A DNA stretch of 8,242 nt from Legionellaceae bacterium (GTDB lineage Bacteria > Pseudomonadota > Gammaproteobacteria > Legionellales > Legionellaceae): assembly GCA_030696465.1 (NCBI GenBank), contig JAUYSE010000172.1:1-8242 (forward strand). Direction: 5' to 3'. The notes beneath the pieces are model-generated. The model made no database searches and was not told the DNA's origin. It saw only the letters and a list, made by a program, of their open reading frames with translations. The position numbers and the translations under genes were made by a program. Shown here one piece after another: positions 1 to 6,176 of this stretch; the stretch's first letter is position 1, and each line of letters starts with the position of its first letter.

Positions 1-79
1 GGCGGAATTGGTAGACGCGCCGGACTCAAAATCCGGTGATGGTGACATCATGTGGGTTCGATTCCCACCCCCGGTACCA
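1..79 (+). tRNA. tRNA-Leu(CAA), 5'-truncated by the window edge
   Basis: The sequence folds as a class II tRNA. The anticodon stem CCGGA (20-24)/TCCGG (32-36) carries the loop CTCAAAA with anticodon CAA at 27-29, which reads UUG leucine codons. A long variable arm TGATG/CATCA (37-41/46-50), the T arm GTGGG-TTCGATT-CCCAC (52-68), the 3' acceptor strand CCCCGGT (69-75), discriminator A76 and an encoded CCA (77-79) follow. The first roughly 8 nt (5' acceptor strand and position 8) lie outside the window. The long variable arm excludes most non-Leu/Ser/Tyr identities, and the CAA anticodon fixes leucine. No strong terminator hairpin is visible just downstream. Confidence 0.96.
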
Positions 80-173
80 AATTATTTTCACAGTAAATTC
101 TCTATTTATTTGAAAAAACTCCGATGATATTCTACCCTTAATAAGATATAACCGTTCATTTGAGGAACATATC

Positions 174-728
174 ATGCGACGTTTACGACGCCAGCCTTCT
201 AGCGCGCAAGCAACTAGCCTTCGTCAACACAAACATCATGAGCAACTCTTAAGACACCGCATCCTTTCTCGGCTGTTATCTTCACACATCAGAAAACGCC
301 ACGCGCATTCTCTTCATTATAGAGAACCCATTGAATCCTTTCTCAAACGACACGAACAACATTTTAAAACTGCACATACTGGGCATCCCACTAAAAAACA
401 CTATCCCATCACCCCGTTAGTTGGCGGTCATATCGACTTTTCAACGCCAAGACTCACCCTCAGTCCTTATCGCCATATTTTACGTCTGCTTTTAGGGAAA
501 ACCAGTCACAATGCCGTACGCTGGTTACAACAAGGCTTTAGCAACGCACCTGGACACAACATACATAAAACATTGCGTGGCCTGAATCCTGGTGCACCGC
601 TCTCTCCAGAAGAATTAGAACTATTATTACATCATGCCGAATACTTTGAAGAGCCTGCGGCTCGGGCAACACACTCGCCAACCCCCTTCGAAACAGTGCC
701 TAGACCTTGGCAGTATGCGCCAGATTAA
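174..728 (+). CDS. Orphan histidine-rich, strongly basic protein of unknown function
   Basis: This is a 184-residue open frame starting at ATG with a good Shine-Dalgarno GAGGA (162-166) seven bases upstream, which supports it as a real gene. I do not recognise the family. The N-terminal half is dominated by Arg, His, Lys and Gln (for example MRRLRRQ at 1-7 and SHIRKRHAHSLHYR at 37-50). About 21 of 184 residues are His. Residues 78-125 look more ordered (PITPLVGGHIDF, SPYRHILRLLLG). An acidic helix-like stretch at 144-160 (SPEELELLLHHAEYFEE) precedes a Pro-rich tail. There is no signal peptide or membrane segment, so a cytoplasmic, nucleic-acid- or metal-binding or host-directed role is possible but unproven. 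It sits alone between the tRNA-Leu and a repeat-rich intergenic region, probably as its own transcription unit. I see no convincing promoter in the AT-rich 94 bases before it. Confidence 0.75.
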   Translation: MRRLRRQPSSAQATSLRQHKHHEQLLRHRILSRLLSSHIRKRHAHSLHYREPIESFLKRHEQHFKTAHTGHPTKKHYPITPLVGGHIDFSTPRLTLSPYRHILRLLLGKTSHNAVRWLQQGFSNAPGHNIHKTLRGLNPGAPLSPEELELLLHHAEYFEEPAARATHSPTPFETVPRPWQYAPD

Positions 729-871
729 CGCAAACAGTCTGGAATATAGATGTGACCAAGAGACAGCTTAATGCCCGAGACGACACCTGTGGTAATAAGC
801 AAACACAGGTGGTTGAAATAACAACCGAAAAAACGCAGAACTGACTTGTGGATAATGATATAGCCGATTGC
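729..871. other. Non-coding stretch with two small inverted repeats
   Basis: No credible gene is seen here. An 8-bp perfect inverted repeat CACCTGTG (784-791)/CACAGGTG (804-811) with a 12-nt loop is followed by GGTTG/CAACC (811-815/822-826). They share one base and so cannot both form fully. Neither is followed by a T run on the plus strand, so neither is a classical terminator. They could still mark the 3' end of the upstream transcript. Confidence 0.4.
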
Positions 872-1025
872 GAATTCCGTCATCTAAATAAGCATTCCCG
901 CGCAGCACAAAGCGATAGCGGGTGACGATGAAGGGGGCCCCCCGTCCGCGCGCAGGCTTTTGCGAGCACGGCGGGGTCCGCACTCGGCAGGACCCGCCTT
1001 TCCAATCTAGATAAAGCGGGAATTC
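872..1025. repeat. GC-rich palindromic repeat block ending in ATTCCCGC/GCGGGAAT
   Basis: The core 894-1023 begins ATTCCCGC (894-901) and ends GCGGGAAT (1016-1023), an 8-bp terminal inverted repeat. A GAATTC lies at each outer edge (872-877, 1020-1025). Related stretches ATCTAAATAAGC (881-892) and ATCTAGATAAAGC (1005-1017) sit near both ends in direct orientation. Inside are a CCCGC/GCGGG hairpin (897-901/918-922), the run GGGGGCCCCCC (933-943), and a stem GGCGGGGTCC/GGACCCGCC (970-979/990-998, one bulged G) followed by TTT. About 925-1000 is far more GC-rich than its surroundings, as expected of a dispersed or imported repeat. The terminal motif resembles the ATTCCC-type repeats known in several proteobacteria and matches the ends of copy 1 in lptE (6196-6204/6357-6365), but the interior is unrelated to that element. 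No clear target duplication is seen. Confidence 0.6.
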
Positions 1026-1026
1026 A

Positions 1027-1058
1027 TTGACATAGTGGCTTTACTTGTGTGTAAAGCC
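1027..1058 (+). promoter_or_regulatory. Candidate promoter overlapped by an inverted repeat, upstream of lnt
   Basis: A perfect -35 hexamer TTGACA (1027-1032) is followed after 17 bp by TGTAAA (1050-1055), a 4/6 match to the -10 consensus. Spacer and -10 are covered by a perfect 8-bp inverted repeat GGCTTTAC (1037-1044)/GTAAAGCC (1051-1058) with a 6-nt loop. That is where an operator would sit, although the repeat could also act as an RNA hairpin. If used, transcription would start about 130 nt before lnt. The -35 lies just past the terminal repeat of the GC-rich block, so that repeat could have contributed to the promoter. Confidence 0.3.
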
Positions 1059-1120
1059 ATGCCCTCACTGTCGCGGCTCGGATAGATCATGCTAATTTTA
1101 CTCATAAGATGCGTTTGCCC

Positions 1121-1140
1121 TGACATAAGATTGACATAAG
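1121..1140 (+). repeat. Direct repeat TGACATAAG x2 at 11-bp period, before lnt
   Basis: TGACATAAG occurs at 1121-1129 and 1132-1140, one helical turn apart. A related TGACATAG lies at 1028-1035. The second copy includes another TTGACA (1131-1136), but the hexamer 17 bp downstream (TACGCT) is poor. AAGCGT (1138-1143)/ACGCTT (1155-1160) forms a small stem just downstream. Helically phased direct repeats could bind a regulator; this is only suggestive. Confidence 0.35.
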
Positions 1141-1192
1141 CGTGTATTCGCTTTACGCTTCTTCATCCTAGGAGCGCGAAAAAACCATTTAT

Positions 1193-2728
1193 ATGATGTT
1201 CAAAAGTCTAACTTTATCTTCACCAAGGTTTTCTACTATCAGCCTTTCCAGCCGTTGGATAGGTTTGTTCGCCGGTCTATTACTACCTTTAGCGTTTGCT
1301 CCTTTTCATCTTCCCGGTATTGGTTTTTTATCTATTGCGCTCTTATATAATGCTACTCTCAAAATAAGTCTCTCAAACCCTCCCAAACGTCTGCGTGCAC
1401 TTTTTTCTCTTGGCTTTCATTATGGCATAGGGTTTTTCAGCTTCGGCGTTTCTTGGGTATTTATTAGTATTCATGAATATGGTCACTTACATCCGCTGCT
1501 TTCCGCACTGATCACGGGTGTTTTTATCGCTTATTTGAGTCTATTTCCCGCTGGTTTAGCCGTCTGTGCTGGATACAAACCCTGGATATCCACACAAAAA
1601 CCATTACAGTCTGCCGCCGTTTTTTCTGCGCTATGGGTGCTATTCGAAGCTTTACGATCTTTTTTATGCACAGGATTTCCATGGTTGTTACTTGGATATA
1701 GTCAGATGGATTCACCTTTGCAATCGCTGCTCCCTTGTATCGGTGTTTTTGGTACTGGATTCTATACCTGCTTCACTGGTGTCTGTTTGGCGCAATATGC
1801 GCGCGCTGCAAAGCCAGCAGCATGGCTTGGACTCTTCTTTGCTCTCATTTTTGCCCCCTATGGTTTACACAATATACATTGGACGCATCCCGATCAAAAA
1901 CCGCTGTCTGTTGCCATTATTCAACCGAATATGGCCATGCGCGATAAATGGGACAGTGCTTATTTCTGGGAACTCATGCATCGCTATGAAAAAAATATTC
2001 AGCAAACATTACCCAAAGATCTAATTATTTTCCCAGAATCCGCCATTCCCTTACCAGGAAATTATATCACCTCTACTTTAGATGCCTGGGAACAACAAAG
2101 CCAACAGCAACATAGCTCGCTGTTATTAGGCATTCCCGAATCTATCGACAGTGAAGATTACGCATTTTACAATACGATGAAAATTATAGGGGATGCTGAC
2201 GGTTCTTATTATAAGCAACAATTGGTTCCTTTTGGCGAATATATTCCCCATTGGATTAGCGTATTTACTGATTATATTGGCATCCCTAACCCACAATTAC
2301 GCGCCGGTCCCAAGCAACAACCTTTACTACGCGTTGCCAATCAGCCCTTGGCCAGCCTCATTTGTTATGAGCTCGCCTATGATCATCTTTTACGGGCACA
2401 ACTTCCTGAAGCCTCTTGGATTATTTCCATCAGTGATGATGGTTGGTTTGGGCACTCACTTGCGATGTATCAACAAGCACAAATGGCACAAGTACGAGCA
2501 CTACAAACAGGAAGATATCACGTCGTTTCTAATAACGACGGACTCTCCGCCATCATTAATGCACAAGGACAGACCGTACAACAACTCGCTGCGTTTACCG
2601 ATGGTATTCTCACCGGAAACATTCAACCCATGCAAGGCAGTACCCCTTGGGTACAATGGGGTAACCTCCCAATTTGGATACTGTGTAGTATGATTCTATT
2701 ATTCTGGAATCCCTGGAGACGCGGATAA
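1193..2728 (+). CDS. lnt: Apolipoprotein N-acyltransferase Lnt
   Basis: Inner-membrane enzyme that moves an acyl chain from phospholipid to the free amino group of the lipid-modified Cys of apolipoproteins, the last step after Lgt and LspA. At 511 aa it matches the family length (E. coli 512). Residues 20-225 form a multi-spanning N-terminal membrane region, 236-475 a periplasmic nitrilase-like domain, and 490-506 a final membrane helix. The catalytic triad is present: Glu282 in FPESAIPLP, Lys341 in YKQQLVPFGEY, and Cys391 in ICYE. Glu349 and Glu393 are also conserved. The start is the first ATG of ATGATG; the second, at 1196, is equally possible. The nearest Shine-Dalgarno-like AGGAG (1170-1174) is an unusually far 18 bases away, so initiation may be weak or the true start may differ. 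The gene converges on the next one with 23 bp between them. Its substrates include LptE, encoded downstream. Confidence 0.97.
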   Translation: MMFKSLTLSSPRFSTISLSSRWIGLFAGLLLPLAFAPFHLPGIGFLSIALLYNATLKISLSNPPKRLRALFSLGFHYGIGFFSFGVSWVFISIHEYGHLHPLLSALITGVFIAYLSLFPAGLAVCAGYKPWISTQKPLQSAAVFSALWVLFEALRSFLCTGFPWLLLGYSQMDSPLQSLLPCIGVFGTGFYTCFTGVCLAQYARAAKPAAWLGLFFALIFAPYGLHNIHWTHPDQKPLSVAIIQPNMAMRDKWDSAYFWELMHRYEKNIQQTLPKDLIIFPESAIPLPGNYITSTLDAWEQQSQQQHSSLLLGIPESIDSEDYAFYNTMKIIGDADGSYYKQQLVPFGEYIPHWISVFTDYIGIPNPQLRAGPKQQPLLRVANQPLASLICYELAYDHLLRAQLPEASWIISISDDGWFGHSLAMYQQAQMAQVRALQTGRYHVVSNNDGLSAIINAQGQTVQQLAAFTDGILTGNIQPMQGSTPWVQWGNLPIWILCSMILLFWNPWRRG

Positions 2729-2751
2729 ACAGATCGCTTTCTCATCCTCTG

Positions 2752-3567
2752 TTATAATGTTGCTGATGAATCATTATCATTCCGAACTGCCGCCTCATCC
2801 CCTTCCGCTGTTGCTGACTGCTCACCACTTGCCTTTTTTGCAAGAGGTTGCGCTGCGGCAGGATCTACCTCTTTTGCCTTATTTTCAGTAGAAACAGGTG
2901 CGCTTATCTCTGGATCTTTTCCTGGTCGAGGCATTTTAAAATTATCTTGCGTAATCTTTGGATCGGGTTTAAATCCATCGCCTTCTTGAAATTCTTTTCC
3001 GGTCGGATGACGTAGTTTTCCATCTCCATTACTATAAGCAAGCAATTCATTTTTTTCATTAAATATACTCATTATCTGACCTGGCTGGGCCGCTTGCTCC
3101 TTAAAGAAGCTAATCGCATCCTTCTCACTGGGGAAACTCATTTGGATCATACCATTTGATTTCTCAGGTTTTTTATATCCTTCTTTGTATTTTCCCCCTT
3201 CTTGTGCTTTCTTCATATAGGCCATAATCATGGCATCTAAAAGCGCATCATTATCACTTTTAACAGAGACGTCTTTAGATTTTTTAGGTGGTGCAACCTC
3301 AACTTCTTTGGCTTTTTTTGCTGCTGGCTCTGGTTCAGTGGGTGTAGATGGTTTAGCAGTAAGAGCCGAAGGACTAGGTGCTTGCGCAGCAAAATTGGGG
3401 GAACGAAATTGCTTAGCAGAGTCCGCAAGTGACGGCGGATTACTCTGTGGTACAGAAGATGCAGGCGCCTGCCCCCCGGGCAAAACGCTCGGTGTCGCTT
3501 GTTTATCTGGTATTACTTTCATTTCCTCGCCAGTTTCTACTGGGCCTCCAGCGGTTCTTTTTGCCAT
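2752..3567 (-). CDS. Orphan low-complexity protein with a compact central domain; possible host-directed effector
   Basis: I do not recognise this 271-residue protein. The start chosen is the ATG at 3567: GGAGG lies 8 bases upstream, while a GTG 15 bases further out would consume that same Shine-Dalgarno and is unlikely. Residues 1-105 are rich in Pro, Ser, Ala and Lys and probably disordered. Residues 84-98 carry two basic clusters (KKAK, KKSK), resembling a bipartite nuclear-localisation signal. Residues 106-121 are helix-like (DALLDAMIMAYMKK), and 139-197 look like a small folded domain (GMIQMSFPSEKDAISFFKEQ, LLAYSNGDGKLRHPTG). The C-terminal 50 residues are acidic and rich in small residues, as in E-block type IV secretion signals. 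There is no signal peptide or membrane helix. It is transcribed against its neighbours, splitting lnt from leuS. A Dot/Icm-type effector is an inference only; an unknown cytoplasmic protein is equally possible. Confidence 0.8.
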   Translation of the reverse strand: MAKRTAGGPVETGEEMKVIPDKQATPSVLPGGQAPASSVPQSNPPSLADSAKQFRSPNFAAQAPSPSALTAKPSTPTEPEPAAKKAKEVEVAPPKKSKDVSVKSDNDALLDAMIMAYMKKAQEGGKYKEGYKKPEKSNGMIQMSFPSEKDAISFFKEQAAQPGQIMSIFNEKNELLAYSNGDGKLRHPTGKEFQEGDGFKPDPKITQDNFKMPRPGKDPEISAPVSTENKAKEVDPAAAQPLAKKASGEQSATAEGDEAAVRNDNDSSATL

Positions 3568-3710
3568 AATACCAACCTCCACTAATATAACGAAAATACC
3601 TCTTCTTGAAAGTATAGTATATTTTTAAACATATTTTTTAATTCGATCCTCTTGCTCCTCATCAAAAGAAGGGGTATCCTAACCCACCTAGCATAGAAAA
3701 ATGAAGTCGT
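3568..3710. promoter_or_regulatory. Divergent intergenic region, orphan gene (-) and leuS (+)
   Basis: Both flanking genes must initiate here. The middle (about 3611-3642) is very AT-rich. On the minus strand two overlapping TATACT hexamers (3616-3621 and 3611-3616) are good -10 candidates for the orphan gene, giving a leader of about 40 nt, but no convincing -35 pairs with them. On the plus strand TTGAAA (3606-3611) is a possible -35 for leuS without a clear -10. GGGT/ACCC (within 3672-3684) can form a small hairpin. No T-box or leucine-rich leader peptide is seen. leuS has only a weak ribosome site, GAAG at 3703-3706. Confidence 0.35.
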
Positions 3711-6176
3711 ATGGATAGTAGCTATATTCCAAAAGAGATTGAAGAACAAGCCCAGCAACTTTGGCTTAAAAAACAATGTTTTTCAGTGACGGAAGACTTA
3801 CATAAAGAAAAATTTTATTGTCTTTCCATGTTCCCCTACCCCAGTGGCACTTTGCATATGGGGCATGTGCGTAATTATACCCTTGGCGATGTCATTGCCC
3901 GCTATCAACGTAGTTTGGGTAAAAATGTACTGCAACCGATTGGTTGGGACGCCTTTGGTCTTCCCGCAGAAAATGCCGCCATTAAACATGGTATTCCCCC
4001 TGCAGAATGGACCCGACAAAACATCCTCAGTATGAAAGCGCAATTTATGCGCCTCGGCAATGCCTACGATTGGAAACGTGAATTTGCGACCTGTGATCCT
4101 GAATACTATCGCTGGGAGCAATGGTTTTTCCTGAAGCTTTATGAAAAAGGTTTAGTGTACAAAAAGAATGCCCGCGTCAACTGGGATCCGGTGGATCAAA
4201 CCGTCTTAGCGAATGAGCAAGTCGTTGATGGCAAAGGCTGGCGTTCCGGTGCTCCCGTTGAGCAAAAAGAAATTTCTCAATGGTTTATTAAAACCACCGC
4301 TTACGCAGAAGAACTGCTGACCGGCCTAGACAGCCTCGATGGTTGGCCAGAGCAAGTTAAACAAATGCAACGTCACTGGATAGGTAAATCAGAAGGCTGC
4401 GAAATTCACTTCACCATCCCTGCCTGCACGAAAACACTAAAAGTGTATACCACCCGTGCCGATACCCTGATGGGCGTTACTTATCTCGCTATTTCTATGC
4501 ATCACCCTATTGCTAAAAAAGCCGCTGAAAAAGACGCTGCTATTCAAACTTATCTTGAGACACAAAGCGGTGTACGTGTTGCCGAGGCCGATTTGGCCAC
4601 CCAAGAAAAAACCGGGATTTTCAGCGGTTTTGAAGCCATTCATCCTTTCACAAAAGAACCAATCCCTATCTGGATTACCAATTACGTACTCATGGAGTAT
4701 GGCACCGGTGCCGTTATGGGTGTTCCTGCGCACGATGCGCGTGACTTTGAATTTGCACAACACTATCACATTCCCCTAAAAGTTATTTTAGAGGGTGAGC
4801 ATGATTATCAAAAAAGTGCTTATACCGCACTTGGAATATTAAAAGACTCTGGTGATTTTTCAGGGCTCTCCAGCGCAGACGCCACACAAGCCATTGTGGA
4901 TGCCCTCGAAAAAGAAGGCAACGGAAAGCGCACGCTTCAATATCGACTACGTGACTGGGGCGTATCACGCCAGCGTTATTGGGGAACCCCTATCCCCATG
5001 ATTTTCTGTGAATATTGCGGAACCGTTCCCGTACCTGAAAGTGATTTACCCGTTTTACTTCCTGAAGCCGTCACTATCACTGGGCATGGTTCGCCTTTGG
5101 CGCAATGCGAGTCATTTATAAATACGAAATGCCCTAAATGCGACCACGACGCCCTCCGAGAAACCGACACTTTTGATACTTTTGTAGAATCGTCTTGGTA
5201 CTATGCCCGCTTTGCTTGTAAGCAACAAGACAACGCCATGTTAGATGATCGTGCTAAATATTGGACGCCCGTCGATCAATATGTTGGTGGGATTGAACAT
5301 GCCGTCATGCATTTATTATATGCGCGTCTTTTTCATAAATTAATGCGCGATTTTGGACTGGTTAATTCAGACGAGCCTTTCAAAGCCTTGCTGACACAAG
5401 GGATGGTTCACAAAGATGGCACTAAGATGTCTAAATCTTTGGGCAATATTGTCGATCCAAACACCTTAATAGACAACTATGGCGCGGATACTGCGCGCTT
5501 ATTTACTATGTTTGCCGCTCCGCCGGAGCAATCCTTAGAGTGGTCTGATGCAGGGGTTGAGGGAGCCTATCGCTTCTTAAAACGCCTCTGGTCATTTATC
5601 TATCAACATCATGATAGACTAAAAGACATGCGCTCTTTATATGCATCGACGCATCCTTTTCCTGATCACCTAACGCTCTCGGCCTCTCTGAAAAATGCGC
5701 GCTTAAAGCTTCATCAATTACTTGCGCAAATTCAACAAGATTATGAGCGCCAACAGTTTAACACCGTTGTTTCTGGCTGTATGAAAATGCTCAACGAATT
5801 ATCTACTTACGTTTATAATGATGAGCAAGATTTTGCATTTTTATATGAAGGGACCCACATCATCTTACGCGTTCTTGCGCCTATTACACCACACATTACG
5901 CACCATCTGTGGCAAACCATTGGCTTTGATAAACTCATTATTGATGCGCCGTGGCCAAAAGTAGATAAAAATGCACTCAAATGCGATGAGGCCGTATTTA
6001 TCGTTCAAGTGAATGGCAAATTACGAGGGCAATTTACGGCAGATATCCATCTGCCCGAAGAGACCTTACTCGCACTGGCACAAGAAAGCATTGCGCCCCA
6101 TCTAAAAGAACAGACTATTTTAAAGTCTATTGTTGTGGCACATCGCCATCTCATTAATTTTGTGGTTCGTGCATGA
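3711..6176 (+). CDS. leuS: Leucyl-tRNA synthetase
   Basis: Cytoplasmic class Ia enzyme that activates leucine with ATP and charges tRNA-Leu. At 821 aa it is slightly shorter than E. coli LeuRS (860). The HIGH motif is HMGH at 49-52, within FPYPSGTLHMGHVRNYTLGD. The CP1 editing domain spans roughly 220-420 and keeps the editing residues TTRADT (247-252, Thr252) and HDARD (341-345, Asp345). KMSKS is at 572-576. The C-terminal tRNA-binding signature VQVNGKLRG begins near 765. Two CxxC pairs (Cys433/436 and Cys474/477) form a probable zinc site that E. coli lacks. The E. coli insertion just before KMSKS is absent: GMVHKDGTKMSKS runs directly. The start fits the family (a few residues before YIPKEIEEQAQQLW). 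The stop overlaps the lptE ATG in ATGA (6173-6176), indicating translational coupling. Confidence 0.98.
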   Translation: MDSSYIPKEIEEQAQQLWLKKQCFSVTEDLHKEKFYCLSMFPYPSGTLHMGHVRNYTLGDVIARYQRSLGKNVLQPIGWDAFGLPAENAAIKHGIPPAEWTRQNILSMKAQFMRLGNAYDWKREFATCDPEYYRWEQWFFLKLYEKGLVYKKNARVNWDPVDQTVLANEQVVDGKGWRSGAPVEQKEISQWFIKTTAYAEELLTGLDSLDGWPEQVKQMQRHWIGKSEGCEIHFTIPACTKTLKVYTTRADTLMGVTYLAISMHHPIAKKAAEKDAAIQTYLETQSGVRVAEADLATQEKTGIFSGFEAIHPFTKEPIPIWITNYVLMEYGTGAVMGVPAHDARDFEFAQHYHIPLKVILEGEHDYQKSAYTALGILKDSGDFSGLSSADATQAIVDALEKEGNGKRTLQYRLRDWGVSRQRYWGTPIPMIFCEYCGTVPVPESDLPVLLPEAVTITGHGSPLAQCESFINTKCPKCDHDALRETDTFDTFVESSWYYARFACKQQDNAMLDDRAKYWTPVDQYVGGIEHAVMHLLYARLFHKLMRDFGLVNSDEPFKALLTQGMVHKDGTKMSKSLGNIVDPNTLIDNYGADTARLFTMFAAPPEQSLEWSDAGVEGAYRFLKRLWSFIYQHHDRLKDMRSLYASTHPFPDHLTLSASLKNARLKLHQLLAQIQQDYERQQFNTVVSGCMKMLNELSTYVYNDEQDFAFLYEGTHIILRVLAPITPHITHHLWQTIGFDKLIIDAPWPKVDKNALKCDEAVFIVQVNGKLRGQFTADIHLPEETLLALAQESIAPHLKEQTILKSIVVAHRHLINFVVRA

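Noticed and set aside
847..855. Perfect DnaA-box match (TTATCCACA on the minus strand)
   Set aside because: A single 9-mer with no cluster, no AT-rich unwinding region and no origin-type neighbour genes; one match by chance in a window this size is not remarkable.
768..983. 71-codon minus-strand frame
   Set aside because: It runs through the GC-rich palindromic block and small hairpins. It shows no domain and appears to be a by-product of repeat sequence.
970..1001. Rho-independent terminator
   Set aside because: The stem is good, but only three T residues follow and it lies 240 nt past the nearest upstream gene. It is better explained as part of the palindromic block.
1566..2024. 152-codon plus-strand frame inside lnt
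   Set aside because: Out-of-frame shadow of lnt, whose own frame carries complete family motifs.
3701..3718. Five-codon ATG frame overlapping the leuS start
   Set aside because: It has no leucine codons, no good ribosome site and no attenuator hairpins, so it does not look like a leader peptide.
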